A DNA stretch of 64,000 nt from Streptomyces sp. NBC_00690 (GTDB lineage Bacteria; Actinomycetota; Actinomycetes; Streptomycetales; Streptomycetaceae): NCBI RefSeq assembly GCF_036226685.1, contig NZ_CP109009.1, forward strand, positions 3,286,001-3,350,000, read 5' to 3'. Position 1 is the stretch's first letter; the number at the start of each line of letters is the position of its first letter. Under the pieces are notes generated by a model. It was not told the origin of the DNA, did not search any database, and worked only from the letters and a program-made list of their open reading frames with translations. The position numbers were made by a program, and so were the translations under genes. This document shows, piece after piece, positions 35,891 through 44,665 of the stretch.

Positions 35891-37228
35891 CTACCCCCCC
35901 ACCCCCACCCCCACCCTGTGCTCCGCCAATCGCGACAGCACCGCGTGGTTCGCCTCCCAGCCGTCCGGGAACTTCACCGTCACTCCCAACTGCACCGGCT
36001 CGGTGGAGGGGTGCTCGTCCAGGAGGTCCGCCACTCCTGCGCGGCAGACCACGATGCACGCGTGCCGGTGTCGTGAGGTCAGGACGCACAGGCGGCCGGT
36101 TTCCAGGTGGAAGGCGGTTGCGTCGGGGCGGCCGGAGAGCGGGTGGAGGATCACCGTCACATCGAACTCGCGGCCCTGGAGCCGGTTCGCGGTGTCCACG
36201 GTCACGTCCGTCACTCCCAGTTCGGCGAGGGCGGATCGCACTGCCGCGGCCTGGTCGCGGTGGGCCGTGCCCACCGCGACGCGGTCAGCGGTCACCGGGG
36301 TAGCGGGCGCCCCAGCCGTACTGGTGGCCGCGCCGCCTCGATCCAGCAGTCTGCGAACGACCCGCGCCACTGCGCGTACCGCTTCGGGGTCGGTGCGCGG
36401 GGTGTGCCGGGCCGGCAGTTCCAGCAGGCCCCATCCGGATTCGGCTGCTTCGTCGATCACCCGGTCGTGTGCCGAGCCGTCGCCGGCAACTCCGAAGGAG
36501 AGCCGCCGATCGGCCGGCCCCGTACCGCTGCGGAAGGGGGTGTACGGGTAGAACGCGCGGGACACGAGCGGGGCGGCGGACGCCGGGAGCCTCCAGGACA
36601 CGGGCAGTCGGTGCTGGGGCAGTTCCGGGTTATGGGCGAGCAGTGTGGACACCGCGCTGGCTGAGGGGTCGTACGACAGTCCGGCCCACTGGTCGGCACC
36701 GACGATGGAGAAGGGGTCCAACTGGCCCGGGTCGCCGACGAAGAGGGCGCGTTCGAAGAGGCCGGCGACGGCGAGTAGGGCGTCGGAGCGCATCTGGTAC
36801 GCCTCGTCCACGATGGCGTGCCGCCACGGTTCGACACCTTGGACGTGGGCCCACTTCGCCGCCGTGGAGATCACCACCTCCAGTCCGGCGAGGTCCGCGG
36901 CCTTCGCTGACTTGCGGACGTTCTCCAGGCTGTCGAGGGCCTTGTCATAGGGGTCGGGGTCATTGCTGTGGAGCCTGCCCACGGGAAGCTCCGGGTCCTT
37001 CTCGGCCAGCCGGAGGACCAGGTCGTCGACCTGGGCGTTGGTCTGGGCGATGACCATCAACGGCCTCCCCGCGGCTGCGAGTTCCCGGGCCGCCCGGACG
37101 ACGAGTGTCGACTTCCCGGCCCCGGGCGGGGAGTCCACGACCACTCCGCGGTGGGTGCCGTTGAGCGTATCGTGCAGGATGGCGTCGGTTGCCTTGGTCG
37201 CTTCGGCCGCCGGGTCGAAGACGGTCAC
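35891..37228 (-). CDS. Compact superfamily 1B helicase (Upf1/Dna2-like), 445 aa
   Basis: ATP-driven DNA or RNA translocase of SF1. Motifs in order: Walker A PPGAGKST (I), QTNAQVDDL (Ia), VDEAYQM (II), FVGDPGQLDPF (III), a VSWRL segment (IV region), VTVDTANRLQGREFDVTVIL (V) and LCVLTSRHRH (VI). The helicase core is minimal, with no long insertions. GTG at 37228 overlaps the stop of the upstream gene (GTGA), and GGAGG lies inside that gene. The C-terminus (VGVGVGG) is made by the G/C repeat tract. With the nuclease two genes upstream it resembles the two halves of Dna2. Confidence 0.85.
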   Translation of the reverse strand: MTVFDPAAEATKATDAILHDTLNGTHRGVVVDSPPGAGKSTLVVRAARELAAAGRPLMVIAQTNAQVDDLVLRLAEKDPELPVGRLHSNDPDPYDKALDSLENVRKSAKAADLAGLEVVISTAAKWAHVQGVEPWRHAIVDEAYQMRSDALLAVAGLFERALFVGDPGQLDPFSIVGADQWAGLSYDPSASAVSTLLAHNPELPQHRLPVSWRLPASAAPLVSRAFYPYTPFRSGTGPADRRLSFGVAGDGSAHDRVIDEAAESGWGLLELPARHTPRTDPEAVRAVARVVRRLLDRGGAATSTAGAPATPVTADRVAVGTAHRDQAAAVRSALAELGVTDVTVDTANRLQGREFDVTVILHPLSGRPDATAFHLETGRLCVLTSRHRHACIVVCRAGVADLLDEHPSTEPVQLGVTVKFPDGWEANHAVLSRLAEHRVGVGVGG

Positions 37229-38811
37229 AGCAGGTCCTCCGGAGTGATGGGGTCGGGGGCTTCGGCATCGGTGCCGGGCGGGCCGCCGTGGGTCCAGGGC
37301 GTTTCCTCGGGGTCGGGCAGTTTGGGCCCGCCCCGCTGGTCGTGCTCGAACAGGGTCCAGGCGATCCATTCGCCCTTCTCGGGGACGGTGCCCGGAGCCG
37401 GGTCCTTTGCGCGGCCCATGCGGTCGGTGAGCCGGAGCACGAGGGAGCCGTCCGGTTCGTACCGTACGAACTCGGCCGACTGGGGTTTTCCCTCCAGCGA
37501 CCGGTAGACCTTGGCGCGTTCGGCCAGATGGGGCCGGTCGTCCGTGCGCAGGGTGAGCAGGGGCCGGGGGGCGGGCCGCTTGGATTCGGACCAGGCCATC
37601 ACCACTTCGGACACCTCGCCGACGAACGCCTCGCCCGCCAGTCTGCGCCCCGCCAGCACCAGCGGATCGTCCAGGGCTTCCTGGGCGTCGAGTTGGGCTT
37701 GGGCGCTTTCCCGGGCGGCGAGCTTGCGGGCGGCGGTGACCGCGTCGTCGCGGCGCGGTTGGGGTGGTTCCCCCGCCCTGACCCGATCGCGGTGAGCGGT
37801 GAACGACCAGCGGTCACGCGTCCAGCGGTCCTCCACCCGGGCTCCGGGCGGCAGTTCGCGCGCCAGGTCGACGGCGCGCCACACCGACTGCCAGGTCGGT
37901 TCCATCTGGCTGAGGAGTAGCTGACGGATCTGGCGCTCGGCCAGGGTCAGTTGAGCCATCCAGGAGTCCTGTTCGTCGCCGTCCTGGGCGGCGTGGAGGC
38001 GTTGGCGCACTCGGTCGTACGCCTCGACGGCGGGCGCGAGCAGTCGGTTGTCGAAGGCGGGGTCGGTGGCCGGTCCGGCCGGTGGGCACAGCAGTTGTCC
38101 GCGCTCGTCCCGCCCCGATTCGGCGCGTAGTGCTGCTTCGGCCCCGGAGGCGCCGTCGGGCGGGTCGATCCAGGCGAGGAGCGCACCGAGGTGCTGGTCC
38201 TCCAGCGAGGACTGCCCGGTGGCCCAGTGCCGGTTGAGGAGGTCGGTCGCCGCGAGGAGGAGTGAGGAGCCGGGCACCCTGGCGCGTTCGCCGTAGTGGG
38301 TGAGCCAGCGGCCGAGCAGGGGGACGTGCGGCGGTGCGGGGTAGGCGGCGTCGGGGTCCTGTTCCATGGTGCGGCGAAAGCGCATGGACCGTCCGAGGAG
38401 ACGGACGAAGTCGATGCCGGCCCGTCCGGGGACGATCAGCTGGGGTGCGTCCGCGCACAGCTCGGCCTGTTCCTTGACGCGTTTGCCGGTCTCGGCGTCG
38501 GTGGCATTGCGCTCGATCAGTTCGACGTCGTCGCCGTACGTCTCCAGGTAGGGCAGTACCGCATCGGCGAGTTCGGCAAGGAAGGCGAACCGGAGCTCGC
38601 GGTCGCGGGGCTGTGCCACGGTCAGGAGTCGGGGCTCGTGGCGATCCGTGCCGATGAGTGCACCGAGGGGCGCCCCTGCCTCTCCCGCGGTGGTCAGGGG
38701 TACCAGCACCAGCGGGTGTGGGGACACATGCCGGTGGCGGACGGTCGCCAGGGGGCTGGCCCGGCCCGATTCGGCGGCCTCCAGTCGGGCCAGGGTGGTG
38801 ATCAACGACAT
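37225..38811 (-). CDS. Unknown protein, middle gene of the nuclease-helicase operon, 528 aa
   Basis: I do not recognise a family and see no catalytic motif. The protein is soluble, charged and mainly helical, with an N-terminal beta-rich region (HPLVLVPLTTAGEAGAPLGALIG), a Trp/Arg-rich middle (MEPTWQSVWRAVDLARELPPG, RWTRDRWSFTAHRDR) and a C-terminal beta-rich segment (RYEPDGSLVLRLTDR, WIAWTLFEHDQ). It overlaps the nuclease gene by 10 bases and the helicase gene by 4, so its product is made in step with both and probably bridges them. Confidence 0.75.
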   Translation of the reverse strand: MSLITTLARLEAAESGRASPLATVRHRHVSPHPLVLVPLTTAGEAGAPLGALIGTDRHEPRLLTVAQPRDRELRFAFLAELADAVLPYLETYGDDVELIERNATDAETGKRVKEQAELCADAPQLIVPGRAGIDFVRLLGRSMRFRRTMEQDPDAAYPAPPHVPLLGRWLTHYGERARVPGSSLLLAATDLLNRHWATGQSSLEDQHLGALLAWIDPPDGASGAEAALRAESGRDERGQLLCPPAGPATDPAFDNRLLAPAVEAYDRVRQRLHAAQDGDEQDSWMAQLTLAERQIRQLLLSQMEPTWQSVWRAVDLARELPPGARVEDRWTRDRWSFTAHRDRVRAGEPPQPRRDDAVTAARKLAARESAQAQLDAQEALDDPLVLAGRRLAGEAFVGEVSEVVMAWSESKRPAPRPLLTLRTDDRPHLAERAKVYRSLEGKPQSAEFVRYEPDGSLVLRLTDRMGRAKDPAPGTVPEKGEWIAWTLFEHDQRGGPKLPDPEETPWTHGGPPGTDAEAPDPITPEDLL

Positions 38812-39953
38812 CCCGCGGCCTCCAGTGCAGACGCACGGAGGGCGGCGGCACGGCGCAGGGCGGCGACGGCGGGGTCGGCCGGGTCGCCGGCCTCTCCGCG
38901 GGCGGCGGCCAGTACGGCGCTGCCGGTGGCCAATCCGCCGAGTTCACCGCGCAGCGAGCGCCCAAGCGCGGTGACGGCTCCCTCCGCGCGGGCGGAGCCT
39001 CGACAGTGGAAGGCAAGTTCGCAGGCGGCGAGGCAGTCCGGGGCGTAGGCGGCGGGCACCGCGGCCACGGTCGCCGTCAGCTCCTCGGTGGGGCGCTCCA
39101 GGTCGAAGGTGGCCCCTGCGGGGAGGAGGGCGGTGATCTCTTCAATGCGGGTCAGTCGGGAGAGTTGTCGGCGGGTGACCGACAGTTGCTTGCGCACGTC
39201 GACGACGGATGCGGTCGGGAGGTTGGAGAAGTCCTTGGGGCAGACGAGCAGAACGTTCTGCGCCACCTGTGCGCCCTCGGTGCGGGCCGCGACCTTCTCC
39301 AGGGCGAGGACGTAGACGGCGGCCTGGCGGGCGGCGGCGCCGACCTTCGCCGCGTCGGCGGAGGCGTCGATCATCGGGAAGGACTTGATCTCGACGACGC
39401 TCCATCGGCCGTCGGGGTGGACGACGACGGCGTCCGGCTCCAGGTAGACGGGTGATCCGGCGACCTCCAGGACGAGCAGGGGGTGGTCCAGGAGTGTCCA
39501 GGTGGCGTCGGCGGTGGCCGCCCGCAGGGCGAGCGCGGTGCGGGCGGCTCTGCCTTCGGGGCCGGCCGCCGCCAGGTCGGGGACCTGGAATCCGGTTGGC
39601 TCGGCCACTCCCAGCAGCCGCATCAGTTCGGCGCCGCCGTCCGATTTCACCCTGGCTTCGAAGGCGTTGCCCCGCATGAACGCGAACTGTGACTGTCCGG
39701 ATGCCATGGGCGAGTGCAGTGCGGTTGCGAGCGCGCCCTTGTCCACTCCGGCGCCGTCCAGCAGTGCCCGCCGCTTGCACCCGGGGTTGGCTGCGAGGGC
39801 GGCGAGGGCCCGGGCGTCCAGCGGGCGGGGGCGCACGGCGGGGCCGCGCAACTCAGCGAGCCGCTGCCGCAGTGCTGTCGTCGGCGTCGGCGGAGGGGTT
39901 CCGCTGTCCAGGGATTCGCTCACCCGGCGCAGTCTGGCATCCGGCACCGACAA
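38802..39953 (-). CDS. RecB-family (PD-(D/E)XK) nuclease with a probable 4Fe-4S cysteine set, 383 aa
   Basis: All landmarks of the Cas4/AddB/Dna2-type nuclease are visible. A first cysteine lies in AANPGCKRRALL; FMRGNAFEARV carries the motif-I Glu; LEPDAVVV the Asp; WSVVEIKSF the E-x-K; RQAAVYVLAL the Q-x3-Y; and near the C-terminus CLAACELAFHC gives C-x3-C-x5-C. Four cysteines in this layout bind a 4Fe-4S cluster in relatives. The start is uncertain: TTG at 39953 lies inside the 3' end of the PAP2 gene, and GTG at 39923 is an alternative. First gene of the operon. Confidence 0.82.
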   Translation of the reverse strand: MSVPDARLRRVSESLDSGTPPPTPTTALRQRLAELRGPAVRPRPLDARALAALAANPGCKRRALLDGAGVDKGALATALHSPMASGQSQFAFMRGNAFEARVKSDGGAELMRLLGVAEPTGFQVPDLAAAGPEGRAARTALALRAATADATWTLLDHPLLVLEVAGSPVYLEPDAVVVHPDGRWSVVEIKSFPMIDASADAAKVGAAARQAAVYVLALEKVAARTEGAQVAQNVLLVCPKDFSNLPTASVVDVRKQLSVTRRQLSRLTRIEEITALLPAGATFDLERPTEELTATVAAVPAAYAPDCLAACELAFHCRGSARAEGAVTALGRSLRGELGGLATGSAVLAAARGEAGDPADPAVAALRRAAALRASALEAAGCR

Positions 39954-40743
39954 CGGGGGAGTTCACGGTGGTTGCGGCGGTGACCGGCTGTCGGGTGAAG
40001 CGCTGGCGCACCCGGTCGGCGAGCCGGATCGCGGGGCGGGTGAGCAGGGCGCCGATCCCCATCACGGCGGCGCCGGCGACGGCGTCGAGGAAGTAGTGGT
40101 TGGCGGTGCCCATCACCACGATGGTGGTGATCAGGGGGTACGCGACGGCGAGCGTCTTCATCAGCGGGGTCTTGCCGTGGCGCCATAGGAGCACTCCGCA
40201 CCACAGGGCCCAGCCGACGTGGAGGCTCGGCATGGCGGCGTACTGGTTGGTGAGTCCGCCGAGTCCACGCGGTGCGCTCGCTTCGGCGCCCCACCAGCCG
40301 TACGAGCTGTACTGGGCCATCGTGTCGACGAATCCGTGGCTGGCGTCGAGGAGCCGCGGCGGGCAAGTGGGGACGAGGGTGAAGCCGACGAGTCCGAGGA
40401 GGGTGGAGAGCATCAGCCAGGTGCGGGCCGCCCGGTAGCGGGCGGGGCGGCGGCGGAAGAGCCAGATCAGGATGGCGGGGGTGACGAGGTAGTGCAGTGA
40501 CGCGTAGATGAAGTCGGACGGTATGCCGATGGCCGGGACGTCGGTGAAGAGCCGGTTCAGCGGGGTCTCGGCGTCGAGGAAGAGTGCCTTCTCGGCCCGG
40601 AGTATCGCCAGACCGTGGTCGACGGCGGTGTTCACGTCCCCACGGGCCACGAGCCGTCCGGCCGAGTAGGCCACGTAGACGACGGCGAGCAGGAGCAATT
40701 CAGTCCACCAGCGTGGCCGGTGTCGAGACACGGCGTACGGCAT
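39853..40743 (-). CDS. PAP2-superfamily membrane phosphatase/transferase, 296 aa
   Basis: An integral membrane protein with about six helices and PAP2 motifs: AAMPSLHVGWALW (C2, catalytic His) and ANHYFLDAVAGAAVMG (C3). The C1 region is of the inositol-phosphotransferase (PAP2_3) type. ATG at 40743 is used. The cytoplasmic C-terminal tail of about 45 residues is low complexity and overlaps the 5' end of the nuclease gene by up to 101 bases. Probable role in lipid or polyprenyl phosphate metabolism. Confidence 0.88.
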   Translation of the reverse strand: MPYAVSRHRPRWWTELLLLAVVYVAYSAGRLVARGDVNTAVDHGLAILRAEKALFLDAETPLNRLFTDVPAIGIPSDFIYASLHYLVTPAILIWLFRRRPARYRAARTWLMLSTLLGLVGFTLVPTCPPRLLDASHGFVDTMAQYSSYGWWGAEASAPRGLGGLTNQYAAMPSLHVGWALWCGVLLWRHGKTPLMKTLAVAYPLITTIVVMGTANHYFLDAVAGAAVMGIGALLTRPAIRLADRVRQRFTRQPVTAATTVNSPVVGAGCQTAPGERIPGQRNPSADADDSTAAAAR

Positions 40744-40997
40744 CCGAGCGTTTCCCCCAATGGTGTGCAGTGGTCGACGGCCACCAGTCAACCGTACGGC
40801 GTAAGGGGTGGGGTTCCGTCAGTGGGCCCCGCCTGGGTCCCGACCCTAGGAGGACGCGCGGGCGCGCGTTGGGGTTGCGCCTTTGGGGAAGGCCGGAGCT
40901 GGCTTGAAGTCGCTGTGGAGGGTGCCCTGCGCAATGACCGGACCGGGCTGAGTGATGATGGGGGGCCATCCTCCGTGAACCTCAGGAGAGCCTCGAC

Positions 40998-41597
40998 ATG
41001 GCACCGCGCATCCTGCTCGTCCGGCACGGCCAGACCGAATGGTCCCTGCTCGGCAGGCATACCGGCAGGACCGACATTCCCCTCATCGAAGAGGGCAAGC
41101 GAGGGGCGACCCTGCTCGGCGACCGGCTGGGGCGCTCTCCCTGGTCGGGATTGCCGGACGTGGAGGTCCGCACAAGTCCGCTGTCGCGTGCCGCGGAGAC
41201 CTGTGAGCTGGCCGGTTTTGGAGAGCGTGCGACCGAGTGGGACGCGCTGATGGAGTGGGACTACGGGCAGTACGAGGGGATGACCCCCGCCCAGATCAAG
41301 GAGGTCGCCGGGCCGGACTGGCTGATCTGGCGCAACGGCGTGCCTGCGGGCGAGACGCTGGCCGAGGTGGGTGCCCGGGCTGACGAGGTCATCGACTGGG
41401 CCAAGTCGGCGGACCGGGACGTACTGGTGTTCGCACACGGGCACATCCTTCGGGTGCTGGTGGCCCGGTGGCTCTCGCTGGAGCCCTCGTTCGCAGCGCA
41501 CGTGAAGCTGGACCCGGCGTCGCTGTCGGTCCTGGGGTGGGCTTACGGGGAGCCGGCCCTGAACCACTGGAACGACGTGTCCCACCTGGAGTCCTGA
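40998..41597 (+). CDS. Histidine phosphatase family protein (phosphoglycerate-mutase-like), 199 aa
   Basis: Catalytic RHG at residues 9-11 ([11 protein letters not shown]), second Arg in [11 protein letters not shown], Glu in [13 protein letters not shown] and second His in [16 protein letters not shown]. All four phosphopocket residues are present, and the length is right for a small-molecule phosphatase of the branch. AGGAGA lies upstream of the ATG at 40998. Substrate unknown; cofactor-dependent mutase activity is unlikely for this small form. Confidence 0.93.
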   Translation: MAPRILLVRHGQTEWSLLGRHTGRTDIPLIEEGKRGATLLGDRLGRSPWSGLPDVEVRTSPLSRAAETCELAGFGERATEWDALMEWDYGQYEGMTPAQIKEVAGPDWLIWRNGVPAGETLAEVGARADEVIDWAKSADRDVLVFAHGHILRVLVARWLSLEPSFAAHVKLDPASLSVLGWAYGEPALNHWNDVSHLES

Positions 41598-41778
41598 CGC
41601 CTGTCCGCCCGGGTGACGGTTGGCGGGGCCGCCGACTGCCCGGTGTAGGCCCGACCACGATGTGCGAGACAAGGGCTCCGGGCCGAAACGCGTACCTCGC
41701 GCGCCCTTGCGGGCGTCTGGACAATGGGGGGCGGTCCACAGTGTGCCGGGAGGGTCCCGGGTGAGGAGGGAGCAGCAG

Positions 41779-42126
41779 ATGCCGGAAGCGGAGTCTCATC
41801 AGCGTGCGCGCAAGCCGCGGCCCGCGCCGTTGTTGTTCGAGCCGTCGGAGGCTGCCGCCGACCCCGAGCACTTCTTCGATCTGGAATCGATCGAGGACCC
41901 CCGGGAGCTGCTCTCCCGCTCCACCGAGTTGGCTCTCGCCTTTCGTGCCGCAGCGGATCGCGCCGTCGAGTTCCAGGCCCTCGGCGCAGCTCAGCTGGCC
42001 GATCCGCGCCGGTTCGATCGGTTGACCGCGGAGGAGATCGCCGATCGTGCGGGCTGGACCGCGGACTATGCGCGCAAGATGATCGAATTCGGGCAGGGAC
42101 TACTGCGGGATGGTTCGCAGCAGTAG
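41779..42126 (+). CDS. Conserved hypothetical protein, 115 aa
   Basis: ATG at 41779 follows GAGGAGGGAG. Helical, with an acidic segment (ADPEHFFDLESIEDPRELLSRSTELALAF) and a C-terminal helix-turn-helix-like stretch (RFDRLTAEEIADRAGWTADYARKMIEFG). The latter has the spacing of a small DNA-binding HTH, but the function is unknown. Family is common in Streptomyces, as I recall. Confidence 0.7.
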   Translation: MPEAESHQRARKPRPAPLLFEPSEAAADPEHFFDLESIEDPRELLSRSTELALAFRAAADRAVEFQALGAAQLADPRRFDRLTAEEIADRAGWTADYARKMIEFGQGLLRDGSQQ

Positions 42127-42275
42127 TTCTCGTGTGGTCCTGGCGGGGGTTCTCGTAGTCCTGGCGGGCCCGTCCGGCATATGCCCGGGCGAAAGATACG
42201 CCCTCCGGCGTGACTCTGTCTCCATTTTCAGCAACCCTTCGGAAGCGGATCGTCACCCCCGGTAGACATGGAGTC

Positions 42276-42929
42276 ATGTGCGCATCGCTTCCCGAGACCC
42301 AGAACCCCTCCGCCGCTTCGACCAGTCCGATCGGCGAGTACCGACCCGACCCCTTACCCGTCCCGATGGACGACCCCGCCGGCAGCATCGACCCCGGTGC
42401 GGGCTGGCTCGCCTCTGCGGGGCCCGATCCACGTGACACGCTCGATCTGTGGGAGACGCGCCCGGCTGCGCCGGCCGTGCTGCCGTGCGGCGGGGTGTTC
42501 GACGTCGTCAACGTTCCCGCCGTCTTCGGGCGCCGGATGCTCGCCCGGCTGTGCGAGGAGGGGCCGGGTTCCGGGCCGGTGGCCATGCATCGCGGGCGGG
42601 CGTTGATCTTCGCCGCGCCCGGCACGGCCGCCCGGCTGCCGGCGCTGCTGGGCTGGGAGGAATGGGGTGATCGGGTGCCGCCACTGTTCTGCCACGGCCC
42701 GGGGGACGCGGTGACGGTTCCGCCGCCGGCGCCGAGCGTCCGAGCGGCCTGTGGATCGCGCTGGCTGATCGCCCCGAACAGCCGGCATCCCTGGCTGCCC
42801 GGCCCCGAGGTGGTGCTGTGGGCCTGTGTGCGGGCGGCTCGCACGGCGGCCACGAACGGCGGGCGGATGTCGATTTTTCCCCATCCCGATCAGGGTGCTA
42901 AGGTCTACGACGTCAGCAGGCGCCGCTAG
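42276..42929 (+). CDS. Conserved Streptomyces protein of unknown role ending inside tRNA-Lys, 217 aa
   Basis: ATG at 42276 with GGAG just upstream. The domain (CGGVFDVVNVPAVFGRRML, GPVAMHRGRALIFAAPGTAARL, CGSRWLIAPNS) shows the same motif order as the protein encoded at 31386, so they may be distant paralogues; such proteins are sometimes compared with a primase-polymerase N-terminal domain. The stop codon TAG lies at bases 8-10 of the tRNA-Lys gene, so the last three codons (RRR) are written in tRNA sequence. Confidence 0.75.
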   Translation: MCASLPETQNPSAASTSPIGEYRPDPLPVPMDDPAGSIDPGAGWLASAGPDPRDTLDLWETRPAAPAVLPCGGVFDVVNVPAVFGRRMLARLCEEGPGSGPVAMHRGRALIFAAPGTAARLPALLGWEEWGDRVPPLFCHGPGDAVTVPPPAPSVRAACGSRWLIAPNSRHPWLPGPEVVLWACVRAARTAATNGGRMSIFPHPDQGAKVYDVSRRR

Positions 42930-42993
42930 CTCAGTTGGTTAGAGCAGCTGACTCTTAATCAGCGGGTCCGGGGTTCGAGTCCCTGGCGGCGCA
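42920..42993 (+). tRNA. tRNA-Lys (anticodon CTT), copy 1
   Basis: Acceptor GCGCCGC/GCGGCGC, D-arm GCTC...GAGC, anticodon arm CTGAC-TCTTAAT-CAG and T-arm with GTTCGAGT. Identical to the copies at 55529 and 59572. Its first 10 bases overlap the 3' end of the upstream gene, so its promoter (candidate -10 TAAGGT at about 42899) lies within that coding region. Confidence 0.97.
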
Positions 42994-43000
42994 CAGACAC

Positions 43001-43033
43001 GAAAAGCCTCTCGCGATCGCGAGGGGCTTTTCT
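43001..43033 (+). terminator. Terminator after tRNA-Lys copy 1
   Basis: AAAAGCCTCTCGCG pairs with CGCGAGGGGCTTTT (one G-U pair), followed by TCTC. Confidence 0.85.
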
Positions 43034-43126
43034 CTTGCGTCCTCTGCGGGGTCTGTGTCCTCTGCGGGGGCCGTGTCCACCGCCGGGGCCCGTTTCCGCC
43101 GCGGAAAGGACCGTGACCGCTCCCGG

Positions 43127-44665
43127 CTACCCCGTGGTGATCTTGACGGTCCAGGCTCCGGACTCCGAGCGGTCCGCCACCTCCACCCGTGTGCGCTCTC
43201 CCGGCACGGTGAAGGTCTCCCCCACACCCAGCGGCGCATCGGCCAGTTCCGGGTAGACGGACCGGTCCCAGCACGCCTCGCTGTTCGGGTGGGTGTCCAC
43301 GACCTCGATGGGTCCACCCCCGGAGACCGTGTCCGCCCGGACTCGGTAGAGCAGCACCCCTTCGGTGCACAAGGTCCGGTCGTTGCCCACGGCACCCCGG
43401 GCCTCGATGGCCAGGGCGGTGTCCGGTCCGGTTCGCACCACCGCCAGCCGGGTGCCAAGGCTTCCGCCGGGGGCGGGTGCTGCGATCGGCTCCAGGGTGA
43501 TCAGTTCGGGGCGGGTGATGCAGCGCACGGCGCGTCCCGGTAGCCACCCGAGCTTCCACTTGTGCCAGCCGAAGAGGTCGGGGGCCATGCCGAACTGGCT
43601 GCCCATGACGTCCCAGTCCCCCACGTGGGTGTCCCAGTCGCCCTTGCCGTCGGTGGGGCGGTGGTAGAGGTCGGGCAGGTCGAAGACGTGTCCCGTCTCA
43701 TGGGCGAGCACATTGCGGTCGGGCGGGTGCCGCTCGAAGACGGTGACGACGCGTCTGATCCGGCTGTCGTCGGCACGCAGCGGCCGGTCGAGGTTGACGA
43801 CCTTGGTGGCGTCGGAGTCGACCCCCGGCGCCTCGGGGTCGGCCACCAGATAGACGACGTCGTAGCGGGAGAAGTCGACCGTGGGGTCCGCTGCCGCAAG
43901 GGCGTCCCGTAGATAGGTGTTTCGTTTGTCGGGCTCCCAGTCCCGGCTCACTCCGTAGGCGGTCGACGGCTTGGGCATCCGTACCCAGGTGCGCTGGGGT
44001 TCGGTGCGGAGCGAGAACTGCCCGTAGGACGCGCGCTTGAAGAAGTCGCCGGTGGTGGGGAAGTGGTCGGCGGCGAGTTCGGACGGTGCGTACTGGGGTG
44101 AGGCGTCGGGGAAGGAGAGGAAGACCATCACCGCATCGAGGACGCCGGTCGGCCGGGGGTAGGCGGAGTTCCAGGTGTCGAGGCCCAGCGAGTGGTGGGC
44201 GCCCGTGCGCGGCAGCGCGCAGGAGGCGGACGAGGTCTTGGCGACGGCGGGGCCGGCGACCAGGGAGGTGGCGGCGAGCGCCATCAGGGAGGTGAGGGCC
44301 GCTGCCGCGCTGCGCAGCCGGCCGCGTTCTCCTCCCTCGCCGCCGCGGGGCCGGCCGGCGCCAGTGCCACCGGAGCCGCCTCCCGGGCCGCCTCCCGTAT
44401 CGCCGGGTCCGCCCTGGTCGAGAGAACCGCCCCCGGGCACCCCCTGGGCCGCGCCGCCGTCGAAGGCTCCGGCCTGGTCTCCGGGGTCGAAGCGCTCGAC
44501 GTCCCCGCCCGGCCGGCCGCATCTGCTCCCCGACAGGGTCCCGAACCGGGTGTCGGCGAGCCGTCGGAAGCGTCCGCCGTAGAGGGCCCCACCCTTCGCC
44601 ACGCCACGCGGACGGTCGCCTTCCACTCCCCCGGGTGTTCCCGCGGGTGACTGCTGACCCTCCAC
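43127..44665 (-). CDS. M6-family secreted metalloprotease, 512 aa
   Basis: Zinc protease: HETGHVFDLPDLYH gives HExxH and the downstream DLY of immune-inhibitor-A-like peptidases. Cysteines and the C-terminal beta domain (GAWTVKITTG) suggest an exported enzyme. The hydrophobic signal core (RLRSAAAALTSLMALAATSLVAGPAVA) begins only at about residue 115; the GTG at 44665 has a good GGAGG site, so about 110 Gly/Pro/Asp-rich residues precede the signal. Either translation begins later than assumed or the N-terminus is a cytoplasmic extension. Divergent from cdgA. Confidence 0.8.
   Translation of the reverse strand: MEGQQSPAGTPGGVEGDRPRGVAKGGALYGGRFRRLADTRFGTLSGSRCGRPGGDVERFDPGDQAGAFDGGAAQGVPGGGSLDQGGPGDTGGGPGGGSGGTGAGRPRGGEGGERGRLRSAAAALTSLMALAATSLVAGPAVAKTSSASCALPRTGAHHSLGLDTWNSAYPRPTGVLDAVMVFLSFPDASPQYAPSELAADHFPTTGDFFKRASYGQFSLRTEPQRTWVRMPKPSTAYGVSRDWEPDKRNTYLRDALAAADPTVDFSRYDVVYLVADPEAPGVDSDATKVVNLDRPLRADDSRIRRVVTVFERHPPDRNVLAHETGHVFDLPDLYHRPTDGKGDWDTHVGDWDVMGSQFGMAPDLFGWHKWKLGWLPGRAVRCITRPELITLEPIAAPAPGGSLGTRLAVVRTGPDTALAIEARGAVGNDRTLCTEGVLLYRVRADTVSGGGPIEVVDTHPNSEACWDRSVYPELADAPLGVGETFTVPGERTRVEVADRSESGAWTVKITTG

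Noticed and set aside
38802..39953. CRISPR-associated Cas4
   Set aside because: It has the same nuclease and cysteine pattern, but no cas1/cas2 or repeats are near; the partner helicase points to a Dna2-like role.
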